The translations under genes and the position numbers were made by a program. The notes beneath the pieces were generated by a model. That model saw nothing but the letters and a program-made list of their open reading frames with translations, ran no database searches and was not told the DNA's origin. Shown in pieces: positions 1 through 8,855 of a stretch of DNA of 64,000 bases. Location: contig NZ_CP093337.1 in assembly GCF_022637395.1 (NCBI RefSeq), forward strand, positions 2,526,001 through 2,590,000, written 5' to 3'. Positions within the stretch are counted from its first letter, which is position 1. Each line of letters begins with the position of its first letter. The stretch is from Shinella sp. H4-D48 (lineage in GTDB: Bacteria > Pseudomonadota > Alphaproteobacteria > Rhizobiales > Rhizobiaceae).

Positions 1-537
1 AAATCGCACGAGCAGGTGCTTCAGCGCGCGCATGAAGCGGCGAGGCACGCGGCGGACACGGACCAGCTGACCGGCCTCTTCAACCGTCGGGCGGCCATGG
101 AACGGGTGGATGCAGCCATGCAGCATGCCTTCAACAATTGCACGCCGCTGTCGCTCGCGCTCATCGATCTCGATCATTTCAAATCGATCAACGATCGCTA
201 CGGCCATGCCCGCGGCGACGATGTGCTGCGCCATTTCGCGGCCACCGGAAGGCAGCATCTGCGCGGCGGCGACATGCTCGCGCGCGTGGGCGGAGAGGAA
301 TTCCTCGTGCTGATGCCCGACACCAGCCTCAGCGAGGCGACGGCCGCGATGGAGCGGCTGCGCCGCCACCTGCCGCGCGAGGAGCCGCAGCCCGGCCTTG
401 ATTGCACCTATACGATGTCAGCGGGCGTCGCCGAATATTGCGGCAACGCTGCCGACGATCTGTTCGAGCGCGCCGACCGGGCGCTTTACCGCGCAAAGCA
501 TCTCGGCCGCGACCGCATCGAGCGGGCCGAGTCCTAG
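1..537 (+). CDS. GGDEF diguanylate cyclase, C-terminal part (5' truncated by window edge)
   Basis: The reading frame is open from the first base, so this is the C-terminal end of a longer protein. It encodes a complete GGDEF domain that would make cyclic di-GMP from two GTP. Visible are the DxLTGLxNR entry motif, the metal-binding DLDHFKSIND segment and an intact GGEEF active site at nt 289-303. An RxxD inhibitory site (RGGD) sits exactly five residues before GGEEF, so feedback inhibition by product is expected from family knowledge. The sensor part lies outside the window. An internal GTG at nt 16 is a poor start candidate because the frame continues upstream of it. Confidence 0.93.
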   Translation, partial: KSHEQVLQRAHEAARHAADTDQLTGLFNRRAAMERVDAAMQHAFNNCTPLSLALIDLDHFKSINDRYGHARGDDVLRHFAATGRQHLRGGDMLARVGGEEFLVLMPDTSLSEATAAMERLRRHLPREEPQPGLDCTYTMSAGVAEYCGNAADDLFERADRALYRAKHLGRDRIERAES

Positions 538-559
538 CATATTTCCCACATCGTCCAAC

Positions 560-581
560 GCCGAAGCGATTCCGCTTCGGC
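560..581. repeat. 9-bp inverted repeat between convergent genes
   Basis: GCCGAAGCG and CGCTTCGGC form a perfect 9-bp stem with a 4-base loop (ATTC). It lies in the 62-base gap between the convergent GGDEF and quinone oxidoreductase genes. There is no clear T-run on either side. It may serve as a shared terminator or be part of a dispersed rhizobial palindrome. Confidence 0.5.
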
Positions 582-599
582 TCGACATGCTCTGGTTTA

Positions 600-1598
600 T
601 CAGAAGGTCAGCACGATCTTGCCGATGTGATCGCCCTCTTCCATCATCCGGTGCGCGTCCGCAACCTTGTCGAACGGCATGACGGCATGGATGACGGGGG
701 CGACGCGCCCGGCCTCCAGAAGCGGCCAAGCCGTGGCCAGAAGGGCATCGCGGATGTCCTGTTTTTCCGCCGCCCTGCGCGGGCGCATGGCCGAGCCCGT
801 GACATGCAGGCGGCGCGTCATGATGGGAACGAGATTGACTTTTTCCGCCACGGCGCCGCCGAGGAAGGCGATCATCGAAAGACGGCCGTCACGGGCGAGG
901 GATTTCAGATTCCGCTCGAAATAGGCGGCGCCGATCATGTCGAGAATGACGTCGACCCCGGCCTTGCCCGTCTCCTGCGCGATGACCGCGACAAAATCCT
1001 CCTCCCGGTAATTAATGGCGCGGCTGGCGCCCAGGCCAAGACAGGCCTCGCACTTTTCCGCCGACCCGGCCGTCGTGAACACGCGCGCGCCCAGCGCGGA
1101 TGCAAGCTGGATCGCCGTCGTTCCGATGCCGCTGGAGCCGCCGTGGATGAGAACGCTCTCGCCTTCCTTCAGCCCGGCCATCATGAAGAGGTTCGCCCAG
1201 ACGGTGAAAAAGGTCTCCGGCAGCGCCGCCGCCTTCACCGCATCATAGCCTTTCGGAAACGGCAGGGCCTGGCCGGCCGGCACCGTGCAATATTGCGCGT
1301 AGCCGCCGCCATTGGCGAGCGCGCAGACCATGTCACCCGGCGCGTAGCCCTTCACGTCCTTGCCGACTTCCACGACCTCGCCGGCGATCTCCAGCCCGAG
1401 GATGGGGCTGGCATCCGGCGGCGGCGGATATTCGCCCTTGCGCTGGAGAACGTCCGGGCGGTTGATGCCGGCCGCCGCGACGCGCACGAGGATTTCACCA
1501 TCCTTCGGCTGCGGCACGGGGCCTTCCGTCACGACCATGGCCTCCGGTCCGCCAAAGCCGTTCAGGCCGACATGGAGCATGGAACTTGGATGGGGCAT
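600..1598 (-). CDS. NAD(P)H:quinone oxidoreductase, zinc-free MDR family
   Basis: 332 aa, the usual length for the quinone oxidoreductase/PIG3 branch of medium-chain dehydrogenases. The N-terminal GroES-like domain carries [18 protein letters not shown] and an LGLEIAGEV segment. The nucleotide-binding domain has the loop [15 protein letters not shown] at about residue 150, an NADPH-type signature. The structural zinc cysteines of alcohol dehydrogenases are absent, as expected for this subfamily. Start ATG at 1598 is preceded by GGGAGG at good spacing. It is expected to reduce quinones or other electrophilic carbonyls in the cytoplasm; the substrate cannot be told from sequence. It appears monocistronic. 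Confidence 0.9.
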   Translation of the reverse strand: MPHPSSMLHVGLNGFGGPEAMVVTEGPVPQPKDGEILVRVAAAGINRPDVLQRKGEYPPPPDASPILGLEIAGEVVEVGKDVKGYAPGDMVCALANGGGYAQYCTVPAGQALPFPKGYDAVKAAALPETFFTVWANLFMMAGLKEGESVLIHGGSSGIGTTAIQLASALGARVFTTAGSAEKCEACLGLGASRAINYREEDFVAVIAQETGKAGVDVILDMIGAAYFERNLKSLARDGRLSMIAFLGGAVAEKVNLVPIMTRRLHVTGSAMRPRRAAEKQDIRDALLATAWPLLEAGRVAPVIHAVMPFDKVADAHRMMEEGDHIGKIVLTF

Positions 1599-1725
1599 GG
1601 AAACCTCCCGGTCGTTTGCGCTGTCTGTCTTGTTGCAGCGATTCTAGCCGAAAGCGTGAATCCTTTGAATCGCTTGCTCCGGTTTGCGAATGTTTTCGCG
1701 GAGCTTCAGGAAGGCTCCGGCAACC

Positions 1726-3540
1726 TCAAAGCGCGGCCGGCGGCTCACCATGGGCTGATGTCGACGCCAGGACAAGTCCTGCCTCGCTGCCCTTGGCATC
1801 GGCCTTCAGCGTCGCGATCAGACTGCTGATCTGTCCGGCATCACTGATGATCTCGCCCTCCGGCACAACAAGCACGACGGCCGAGCAGCGCATGAGCGGG
1901 AAACGCGCCGCCTGCCCCGCGCGGTCATGGCCGCGAATTTCACCGGCCAGCTGATCCTCCGGCGAATAGCACAGGCGCACTTCGCGGCTGAAATCAGCGA
2001 GCAGGCGCTCCAGGATCACGCGGACATCCGCAACGGGCCGGCCGGAAACGCCGGCGAAGAAATCATCGCCGCCGACATGGCCGATGAAGGCATCGTCGCC
2101 GACGAATTCACGGCGCAGCAGCGAGGCGAAGAGGGAGAGCGCCGTATCGCCCTTGTGGAAGCCGTAGTGATCGTTGAACGGCTTGAAATTGTCGAAATCG
2201 AAATAGCACAGGCAGCGCAGCTGGTCGCCGTCGAGCGCCTTGTCCTGCAGGTAATCGCGGATCGAGCGGTTGCCGGGCAGGCCGGTCAGCGGGTTCTGGT
2301 CTTCGGCCGTCTTCAGGCGCTTCTCGTTGATAATCTTGAGCAGCGACGATGCCGAAAGGATGCCGGCATAGCGCATGCGCTCGGTCAGGATGACGCATTC
2401 GTTGCCGCCCATGCCGGTGAACACGTCGAGCAGCTGTTCTGCCGGCGTATCGAGATCGGCAATGGGTGCTGTCGTGACGAAGTGCGAGAGGCCCTTCTGG
2501 TAGAGCTTGTTCTTCAGGAGATCGCGGCCGAAGGGATGATAGCTCAGCTCCTTCACATGATATTCGTGCAGGATGCCACGCGGCTCGTCATTGGCATTCA
2601 GCACCGGGAAGAAGGTGCGCTTGGGATCGCGCCGGAAGCACTCGAAGACGGATTCCAGGCTTTCGTTTTCGCGCAGCACCGCGACCTGCTCGATCTCGCG
2701 GCGGATGAGGATGCTGTCGAGCGTGCGGGAATTGCGGCGGATGCCGCCGGCGCGATCGACCTGCGGATAGACCGGGCTCAGCGCCGAGAAGTCCGTGACC
2801 GGCCGCGAGATGAACCAGCCCTGCACGAGGTCGCAGCCAGCGTCACGGCAGGCGATGAACTCCGCTTCCGTCTCCACGCCTTCAGCAATGACACGGGTGC
2901 CCAGCACATGGGCGGCGTTGACGGTGTGGCGCACGAGGTGGCGCTTGCGTGCATCGGCCTCCATGCCGGAAATGAAATGCCGGTCGATCTTGAGATAATC
3001 GACAGGGTGATCGCACAAGAGCTTCAGGCCATTATGGCCGACACCGAAATCGTCGATGGCGAGCTTGAAGCCGGCAAGGCGCAGCTTGCGCACCAGAAGC
3101 GCGAAGTCCGGCAGCGTATCGTTGTCGAAGCGTTCGGAGATTTCAAAGCAGATCGAGGACGCCGGAATGCCGGCGCGCTGGAGATGGCCGGCGAGGCGAT
3201 CGACCAGGACCGATCCCTCGGACACGAGGCGGGAATCGAGATTGATGAACAGCGTGCGCGCGCGAAAATCCGGCAGTGCCGCGAAAGCGGCAATCGCCCG
3301 GCTGTTGACCATGTGCTCCAGCGCCATGAGCTGGCCGGCGTCGTGCGCCCGGTCGATGAGATCGAGCGGCGACTGGAAGCCGAGGCGGTCGAAACCGCGC
3401 ATGAGGGATTCGTAACCGAAGACCGAGCCGGTCGCGGCTTCGACGATCGGCTGAAATGCCGTTTCGATCACCAGCTTGGCAAGGGTGACGATCTCACCAT
3501 CGCCGAAGCGACGAAGGGCTAGCAATTCGGCGGCGGACAT
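1726..3540 (-). CDS. EAL - CBS pair - GGDEF cyclic di-GMP protein
   Basis: 604 aa from the chosen ATG; an upstream in-frame extension to 3633 looks non-coding. Order: EAL phosphodiesterase domain (about 20-265), a CBS-like pair (about 275-410; FPVLNANDEPRGIL and ILTERMRYAGIL), then GGDEF (about 430-595). The EAL signature reads ESL (Glu44), but the other catalytic positions remain: INLD, FEISER, IDDFG, KIDRHF, AEGVE. The cyclase motif is GGDDF with FDFDNFKPFN before it; no RxxD site lies five residues upstream. No membrane segment is seen, so it is probably cytosolic. CBS modules usually bind adenine nucleotides, which suggests energy-linked control. The net activity cannot be predicted. Confidence 0.9.
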   Translation of the reverse strand: MSAAELLALRRFGDGEIVTLAKLVIETAFQPIVEAATGSVFGYESLMRGFDRLGFQSPLDLIDRAHDAGQLMALEHMVNSRAIAAFAALPDFRARTLFINLDSRLVSEGSVLVDRLAGHLQRAGIPASSICFEISERFDNDTLPDFALLVRKLRLAGFKLAIDDFGVGHNGLKLLCDHPVDYLKIDRHFISGMEADARKRHLVRHTVNAAHVLGTRVIAEGVETEAEFIACRDAGCDLVQGWFISRPVTDFSALSPVYPQVDRAGGIRRNSRTLDSILIRREIEQVAVLRENESLESVFECFRRDPKRTFFPVLNANDEPRGILHEYHVKELSYHPFGRDLLKNKLYQKGLSHFVTTAPIADLDTPAEQLLDVFTGMGGNECVILTERMRYAGILSASSLLKIINEKRLKTAEDQNPLTGLPGNRSIRDYLQDKALDGDQLRCLCYFDFDNFKPFNDHYGFHKGDTALSLFASLLRREFVGDDAFIGHVGGDDFFAGVSGRPVADVRVILERLLADFSREVRLCYSPEDQLAGEIRGHDRAGQAARFPLMRCSAVVLVVPEGEIISDAGQISSLIATLKADAKGSEAGLVLASTSAHGEPPAAL

Positions 3541-3627
3541 TCGGAAACTCCGGAGCATCGATTTTGCCGGAAGTGTCCATCCACATCTCTGAAAAAAGCG
3601 TTTCGCCAGTGTGACGGTTTGATGAAA

Positions 3628-3664
3628 CTTCAACGACTACAATAAGTTGAAGAAGAATATTCTT
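3628..3664. promoter_or_regulatory. Two adjacent inverted repeats upstream of the EAL-CBS-GGDEF gene
   Basis: CTTCAAC/GTTGAAG (3628-3634 and 3646-3652) is a perfect 7-bp inverted repeat with an 11-base spacer. It is followed at once by the perfect 12-bp palindrome AAGAATATTCTT (3653-3664). Both lie in an AT-rich stretch about 90-125 bases upstream of the start on the minus strand. An operator is plausible; no regulator can be named. Confidence 0.35.
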
Positions 3665-3731
3665 ATTTAGCCAGCTTTGCGCCGCAACGCCCCTGAAAGC
3701 GCGGCATGGCGACGTTCAGGCTTGTGGTGTC

Positions 3732-4115
3732 TTAAACGCCCGCGAGAAAAGCGCGCGAAAGCGCAAGCCCGGCCGCGACGGCGAGCAGGGAAAAAATGAC
3801 TGACGACAGCACGTAAAGAACGGCTAGGCCCATATCGCCGCGCTCCCACAGCAGGGCGGCATCGAGCGAAAAGGCGGAGAAGGTGGTGAAGCCGCCGAGA
3901 ATGCCCGTTGTCAGGAACAGCCTGGCTTCCTGCGGCAGATGCCCCCGGAACGCGAAGAAACCGGCGATCAGGCCCATCAGCAGGCAACCGAGCACGTTGA
4001 TGACCAGCGTGCCGGCCGGAAAGGCCGTGCCGACCAGCCGCGCGGCCAGCACATTGACGCCATGACGGCTCGCGCCGCCGATGCCCGCGCCGAGAAAGAC
4101 GATTAGATAGTTCAT
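3732..4115 (-). CDS. crcB: Fluoride exporter CrcB/Fluc
   Basis: 127 aa with four hydrophobic segments, the normal size of a Fluc fluoride channel subunit, which works as an antiparallel dimer in the inner membrane. Family marks are GAGIGGASRH near the N-terminus, NVLGCLLMGL and GGFTTFSAFSLDA, which contains the conserved F-box region. The ATG at 4115 begins the first membrane helix; the frame extends to 4274 but that part overlaps the riboswitch leader and is not coding. The upstream fluoride riboswitch independently supports the function: fluoride should relieve repression and allow efflux. Confidence 0.95.
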   Translation of the reverse strand: MNYLIVFLGAGIGGASRHGVNVLAARLVGTAFPAGTLVINVLGCLLMGLIAGFFAFRGHLPQEARLFLTTGILGGFTTFSAFSLDAALLWERGDMGLAVLYVLSSVIFSLLAVAAGLALSRAFLAGV

Positions 4116-4187
4116 GCGTGCTGCCTCACGGGTAGGCTGTTTCGACATCCGGACAATAGGAACCGCCCTCCGACGGCCATCGCTGGA

Positions 4188-4245
4188 CGGTCCGGCAGGC
4201 GCGATCAGCCGCTCGACGGCGGTTGTCGGGCAACGCCATCCCCAT
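4188..4245 (-). promoter_or_regulatory. Fluoride riboswitch (crcB motif)
   Basis: Read on the minus strand the leader contains GGGGATGGCGTTGCCC, then ACAACCGCC, a short loop, GCGGCTGATCGC and GCCTGCC. This matches the fluoride aptamer layout of GATG core, AACCGCC and GGCTGAT, with a GCGT/GCGC helix and a CCGCC/GCGG helix. It lies about 70 bases upstream of crcB in the same direction, the standard genomic context. Assigned by eye from the consensus; a covariance model scan was not possible. Confidence 0.85.
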
Positions 4246-4333
4246 CCCACGCAGGAATTTCTAGGCTGTGTCACCTCGGCCTGTCAAACGCCGCCCGGCG
4301 CGCCATTCCGGGCGGTGGGTGGCCGTCGGACGC

Positions 4334-4864
4334 CTATTTGCGCAGCGCGAGACCGAAGGCGATGAGCGCCCAGCCCTGCATGGCGAGGTCGAATGCGAGG
4401 AACAGGCCGAGCAGCCAGAGGCTGTTGACCGGCCAGCCGAGGAAGAACACGATGCCGGCCAGCGCCGTGACGATACCGCCGGCCAGGAGCCAGCCCCAGC
4501 CGCTTTCCGGCCGTACGCGAAACGCCGCGAAGATGCGGAAGAGGCCCGCGACCAGCAGTGCCGATGCCATCAGCAGCGTCAGCACCGCCGATGTCAGGAT
4601 GGGATTGACGAAGGCGAGCACACCGGCGGCAAGATAGAGCAGCGCGCTGAGCGCCCAGGCGATCGTCTCGCGCCACGCCTTTACCTGGAATGCATGGGCC
4701 AGATGCACCGCGCCGCCGACGATCATCAGCATGCCGACATAATAGACCGAGGCGACGGTGGCGATGAAGAGATTGGCCGCGGCGATCCCGCCGAAAACGA
4801 GCAGGACGACGCCAAGGGCGACGAACCAGCCCCATTTCGCACGCACTTCGGAGAGGGGGTTCAT
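4334..4864 (-). CDS. HdeD family membrane protein (DUF308)
   Basis: 176 aa starting MNPLSEVRAKWGWFVALG, preceded by a GGGGAG ribosome binding site. It shows six hydrophobic helices in three repeated pairs, with recurring W/G-rich turns such as PILTSAVLTLLM and ESGWGWLLAGGIVTALAGI. That is the DUF308/HdeD repeat pattern. HdeD of E. coli is linked to acid resistance at high cell density, but the family's biochemical role is not established. It is divergent from betI. The frame extending to 4996 is rejected as a start because it runs into the betI regulatory palindrome. Confidence 0.88.
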   Translation of the reverse strand: MNPLSEVRAKWGWFVALGVVLLVFGGIAAANLFIATVASVYYVGMLMIVGGAVHLAHAFQVKAWRETIAWALSALLYLAAGVLAFVNPILTSAVLTLLMASALLVAGLFRIFAAFRVRPESGWGWLLAGGIVTALAGIVFFLGWPVNSLWLLGLFLAFDLAMQGWALIAFGLALRK

Positions 4865-4980
4865 TCCAGGGGAGAGGACCATGATGCACCTCGAAAAACA
4901 GATGAGAACGCGCCTGACCCTAACACGAAAAACCGGCGCGTCACGACATCTGATTGCGGACGGAAAGCCAAACTTTTTTA

Positions 4981-5000
4981 TTGATTGATCGATCAATTAA
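4981..5000. promoter_or_regulatory. TetR-type palindrome upstream of betI (probable BetI operator)
   Basis: TTGATTGATCGATCAATTAA is a 20-base palindrome with one mismatched pair; its inner 14 bases (4984-4997) are perfect. It sits 31 bases before the betI ATG, between betI and the divergent hdeD gene. BetI is a TetR repressor released by choline, so an autoregulatory operator is expected here. Confidence 0.7.
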
Positions 5001-5031
5001 AAATATTCTTGATGAAAGTCAGGAGACCGTC

Positions 5032-5667
5032 ATGCCCAAAGTCGGAATGGAGCCTTTGCGCCGCAAGGCGCTGGTGGACGCCACGTTGAGGGCTGTCGGC
5101 GACCATGGCTCGCTCACCGTCAGCATGTCGGAAATCGCCCGTCATGCCGGTGTCTCGCCAGCGCTTGCCCATCACTATTTCGGCTCCAAGGAACAGCTGG
5201 TCATCGAGACGATCCGCAGCCTTTTGCGCACCTTGCGCGAGGATGCCGTGGCGGCGCTCCGGCAGGCTGCCACGCCGCGCGACAGGGTTTCGGCTGTTGT
5301 CCGCGTCAATTTCCAGGCGCACCAGTTCGCGCCGGAGACGGTGGCGGCGTGGCTTGCCTTCTATACCGAGGCGCATCGGTCGGAAGAGGTGCGGCGCCTT
5401 CTCGTCGTCTATGCGCGGCGGCTGAATTCCAACCTGCTGTCGAGCCTGAAGCGCCTTTGCGCGCCCCAGGAGGCCGCCGCCATCGCCGATGGCGCGGCGG
5501 CGATGATCGATGGCCTTTATCTTCGGCAGGGCCTTCGCTCCGCACCCGTCAGCATCGAATCCTCCATCGCGCTGACGGAGAGTTACGTGGACGCACAGCT
5601 TGCCTCTGTCGCGGGTGCTGCCTCCGCCGACGCGGGCAAACGCGCACCCGTCACACAGCCGCGATAG
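5032..5667 (+). CDS. betI: Choline-responsive TetR repressor BetI
   Basis: 211 aa, matching BetI length. The N-terminal TetR helix-turn-helix is clear: RRKALVDATLRAVGDHG, then MSEIARHAGVSPALAHHYFGSKEQL (about residues 25-50). The C-terminal ligand domain contains WLAFYTEAH. The start ATG follows AGGAG at 5021. It heads betI-betC-betB-betA, the sulfate-ester version of the bet operon found in Sinorhizobium. BetI normally represses the operon and its own gene until choline binds. The palindrome just upstream is its likely target. Confidence 0.95.
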   Translation: MPKVGMEPLRRKALVDATLRAVGDHGSLTVSMSEIARHAGVSPALAHHYFGSKEQLVIETIRSLLRTLREDAVAALRQAATPRDRVSAVVRVNFQAHQFAPETVAAWLAFYTEAHRSEEVRRLLVVYARRLNSNLLSSLKRLCAPQEAAAIADGAAAMIDGLYLRQGLRSAPVSIESSIALTESYVDAQLASVAGAASADAGKRAPVTQPR

Positions 5668-5707
5668 ACATTCGAGACCAACGTTTCATTCACGCAAGGA
5701 CCTGTCC

Positions 5708-7234
5708 GTGACCGCCAAGCCGAATATCCTGATCATCATGGTCGACCAGCTCAACGGGACACTATTCCCGGACGGTCCGGCGGACTGGCTGCATGCGCCG
5801 CACATGAAGGCGCTTGCCGCACGCTCGGCGCGGTTTCGCAACAACTACACCTCCTCGCCGCTTTGTGCCCCTGCCCGCGCCTCCTTCATGGCCGGCCAGC
5901 TGCCGAGCCGCACGCAGGTCTATGACAATGCGGCCGAATACATCTCCTCGATCCCGACCTTCGCACATCACCTGCGCCGCGCCGGCTATTACACGGCACT
6001 GTCGGGCAAGATGCACTTCGTCGGGCCGGACCAGCTGCACGGTTTCGAGGAGCGGCTGACGACGGATATCTATCCGGCCGATTTCGGCTGGACGCCGGAC
6101 TACCGCAAGCCGGGCGAGCGCATCGACTGGTGGTATCACAATATGGGGTCGGTGACGGGCGCCGGCGTCGCCGAGATCACCAACCAGATGGAATATGACG
6201 ACGAGGTCGCCTTCCTCGCCAACCAGAAGCTCTATCAGCTCTCGCGCGAGAACGACGACGAGGCGCGGCGCCCCTGGTGCCTCACCGTTTCCTTCACCCA
6301 TCCGCACGATCCCTATGTGGCGCGCAAGAAATTCTGGGACCTCTACGAGGACTGCGAACACCTCCTGCCCGAGGTCGGCATGCTGGAGGAACAGGATCCG
6401 CATTCGGCCCGCATCCTGCATTCCTGCGACTACGCCAAGTTCGCCATCACGGGCGAGCATGTTCGCCGCTCGCGCCAGGCCTATTTCGCCAACATCTCCT
6501 ATCTCGACGAAAAGGTCGGCGAACTCGTCGATACGCTGACGCGCACGCGCATGCTGGACCGCACCCTGATCCTGTTCTGCTCGGACCATGGCGACATGCT
6601 GGGCGAGCGCGGCCTGTGGTTCAAGATGAACTTCTTCGAGGGCTCGGCCCGCGTGCCTTTGATGATATCAGGTCCCGGCGTGGCGCCCGGCCTGCATCTT
6701 GCCCCCTCCTCGAATCTCGACGTGACGCCGACGCTCTGCGACCTCGCCGGTATTTCCATGGACGCGGTGATGCCGTGGACGGATGGCGAGAGCCTGCTGC
6801 CTGTCATCAACGGCGCGGAGCGCACGACGCCCGTGCTGATGGAATATGCCGCCGAAGCCTCCTATGCGCCCATCGTCGGCATCCGCGAGGGCAAGTGGAA
6901 ATACATTCATTGCGAGCTCGATCCCGAGCAGCTCTACGATCTGGAAGCCGATCCGCACGAACTCAACAATCTCGCGGCATCAGAGGACAGCGTCGTCAAG
7001 GCGACGCTCGACGCCTTCCGGCAGATGCGCGAGGCGCGCTGGGACATGGCCGCCTTCGACGCGGCCGTGCGCGAAAGCCAGGCGCGGCGCTGGGTGGTCT
7101 ATGAGGCGCTGCGCAACGGCAGCTATTATCCATGGGATCACCAGCCGCTGCAAAAGGCATCCGAACGCTATATGCGCAACCACATGAACCTCGACAATCT
7201 CGAGGAATCCAAACGCTACCCGCGGGGAGAATGA
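5708..7234 (+). CDS. betC: Choline sulfatase BetC
   Basis: 508 aa, close to the roughly 510 aa of rhizobial BetC. It hydrolyses choline-O-sulfate to choline and sulfate in the cytoplasm. N-terminal metal ligands are in IIMVDQLNG. The sulfatase signature CAPAR (Cys about residue 53) contains the cysteine converted to formylglycine. Further metal and substrate residues are in [11 protein letters not shown] and [14 protein letters not shown]. The C-terminal part ([10 protein letters not shown]) is typical of choline sulfatases. I chose the GTG at 5708 because AAGGA precedes it by seven bases; longer starts run into betI. The stop is one base before betB. Confidence 0.95.
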   Translation: MTAKPNILIIMVDQLNGTLFPDGPADWLHAPHMKALAARSARFRNNYTSSPLCAPARASFMAGQLPSRTQVYDNAAEYISSIPTFAHHLRRAGYYTALSGKMHFVGPDQLHGFEERLTTDIYPADFGWTPDYRKPGERIDWWYHNMGSVTGAGVAEITNQMEYDDEVAFLANQKLYQLSRENDDEARRPWCLTVSFTHPHDPYVARKKFWDLYEDCEHLLPEVGMLEEQDPHSARILHSCDYAKFAITGEHVRRSRQAYFANISYLDEKVGELVDTLTRTRMLDRTLILFCSDHGDMLGERGLWFKMNFFEGSARVPLMISGPGVAPGLHLAPSSNLDVTPTLCDLAGISMDAVMPWTDGESLLPVINGAERTTPVLMEYAAEASYAPIVGIREGKWKYIHCELDPEQLYDLEADPHELNNLAASEDSVVKATLDAFRQMREARWDMAAFDAAVRESQARRWVVYEALRNGSYYPWDHQPLQKASERYMRNHMNLDNLEESKRYPRGE

Positions 7235-7235
7235 C

Positions 7236-8699
7236 ATGAGAGCCCAACCGAAAGCCTCGCACTTCATTGATGGCGAATATATCGAGGATGCCGCCGGCAC
7301 GCCCTTCGAGAGCATCTATCCTGCCACCGGCGAGGTGATCGCCAGGCTGCATGCGGCAACGCCCGCCATCGTCGAGAAGGCCATTGCGTCGGCCAGGCGC
7401 GCCCAGAAGGAATGGGCTGCGATGAGCCCGACGGCGCGCGGCCGCATCCTCAAGCGCGCCGCCGAGATCATGCGCGAGAGGAACCGCGAACTCTCGGAAC
7501 TCGAAACGCTCGACACCGGCAAGCCGATCCAGGAAACCATCGTCGCCGACCCGACCTCCGGGGCGGATGCCTTCGAATTCTTCGGCGGCATCGCGGCGGC
7601 GGGCCTCAACGGCGATTACATCCCCCTCGGCCAGGATTTCGCCTTCACCAAGCGCGTGCCGCTGGGCGTGTGCGTCGGAATCGGCGCCTGGAACTATCCG
7701 CAGCAGATCGCCTGCTGGAAGGGCGCACCGGCGCTCGTCTGCGGCAATGCCATGGTCTTCAAGCCTTCGGAGAACACGCCGCTCGGCGCGCTGAAGATCG
7801 CCGAGATCCTGATCGAAGCCGGCCTGCCGAAGGGGCTCTACAACGTCATCCAAGGCGACCGTTCGACCGGGCCGCTGCTCGTCAACCACAAGGACGTCGC
7901 CAAGGTCTCGCTGACCGGCTCCGTGCCGACGGGCAAGAAGGTGGCGGGGGCTGCGGCTTCCGACCTCAAGCACGTGACGATGGAGCTCGGCGGCAAGTCG
8001 CCGCTCATCGTCTTCGACGATGCCGATCTCGAAAGCGCCATCGGCGGCGCCATGCTCGGCAACTTCTATTCGACAGGACAGGTCTGCTCGAACGGCACCC
8101 GCGTCTTCGTGCAGAAGGGTATCAAGCAGCAGTTCCTGACGCGCCTGAAAGAGCGCACGGAAAAGATCGTCATCGGCGATCCCCTGGACGAAGCGACCCA
8201 GCTCGGCCCGATGGTCTCGAAGGCGCAGCGTGACAAGGTTCTCGACTATATCGAAAAGGGCAAGGCCGAGGGCGCGACGCTCGTCACCGGCGGCGGCATT
8301 CCGAACGACGTTTCGGCCGAAGGCACCTATATCCAGCCGACCGTCTTCGCCGACGTCACCGACGACATGACCATCGCGCGCGAAGAGATCTTCGGGCCGG
8401 TCATGTGCGTGCTCGACTTCGATCATGAAGACGAGGTGATCGAACGCGGCAATGCCACGGAGTTCGGCCTGTCCGGCGGCGTCTTCACGTCCGACATCAC
8501 CCGCGCCCACCGCGTCGTCGACCAGCTGGAGGCCGGCACGCTGTGGATCAACACCTACAACCTCGCCCCCGTGGAAATCCCCTTCGGCGGCTCCAAGCAA
8601 TCCGGCTTCGGGCGGGAGAACTCGCTCGCCGCGCTGGAACATTATTCGGAGCTGAAGACGGTTTACGTGTCGATGGGCAAGGTCGAGGCGCCGTATTGA
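7236..8699 (+). CDS. betB: Betaine aldehyde dehydrogenase BetB
   Basis: 487 aa, the standard length. It oxidises betaine aldehyde to glycine betaine with NAD(P)+. Typical aldehyde dehydrogenase elements are present: [28 protein letters not shown], the catalytic glutamate in MELGGKSPL and the nucleophilic cysteine in [13 protein letters not shown] (about residue 285). The C-terminal [16 protein letters not shown] is the family ending. It starts two bases after the betC stop, so translation is probably coupled. The last step of osmoprotectant synthesis is therefore in the same transcript as the sulfatase. Confidence 0.96.
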   Translation: MRAQPKASHFIDGEYIEDAAGTPFESIYPATGEVIARLHAATPAIVEKAIASARRAQKEWAAMSPTARGRILKRAAEIMRERNRELSELETLDTGKPIQETIVADPTSGADAFEFFGGIAAAGLNGDYIPLGQDFAFTKRVPLGVCVGIGAWNYPQQIACWKGAPALVCGNAMVFKPSENTPLGALKIAEILIEAGLPKGLYNVIQGDRSTGPLLVNHKDVAKVSLTGSVPTGKKVAGAAASDLKHVTMELGGKSPLIVFDDADLESAIGGAMLGNFYSTGQVCSNGTRVFVQKGIKQQFLTRLKERTEKIVIGDPLDEATQLGPMVSKAQRDKVLDYIEKGKAEGATLVTGGGIPNDVSAEGTYIQPTVFADVTDDMTIAREEIFGPVMCVLDFDHEDEVIERGNATEFGLSGGVFTSDITRAHRVVDQLEAGTLWINTYNLAPVEIPFGGSKQSGFGRENSLAALEHYSELKTVYVSMGKVEAPY

Positions 8700-8709
8700 G
8701 ATAGCAGAT

Positions 8710-8823
8710 CCCCCCTCATCCGCCCTTCGGGCACCTTCTCCCCAGGGGGAGAAGGGACGAAAGCGGTGCGACAATAGCCTTCTCCCCCTCGGGGAGAAGG
8801 TGGCGGCAGCCGGATGAGGGGGC
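8710..8823. repeat. RIME-like palindromic intergenic element between betB and betA
   Basis: The outer arms CCCCCTCATCCG and CGGATGAGGGGG (8711-8722, 8811-8822) are perfect inverted repeats. Between them are two further hairpins built from CCTTCTCCCC and GGGGAGAAGG units. The length (about 112 bases) and sequence fit the Rhizobium-specific intergenic mosaic element RIME1. It would form strong secondary structure in the bet transcript. Confidence 0.8.
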
Positions 8824-8855
8824 TTGCCGAACGCGAGAATTCTAGGGGCTCAACC

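Noticed and set aside
402-1829. 475-aa plus-strand frame
   Set aside because: Covers the quinone oxidoreductase gene in antisense and extends across two genes; no domain.
1927-3522. 531-aa plus-strand frame
   Set aside because: Lies wholly antisense to the EAL-CBS-GGDEF gene; it arises from high G+C third positions and has no recognisable domain.
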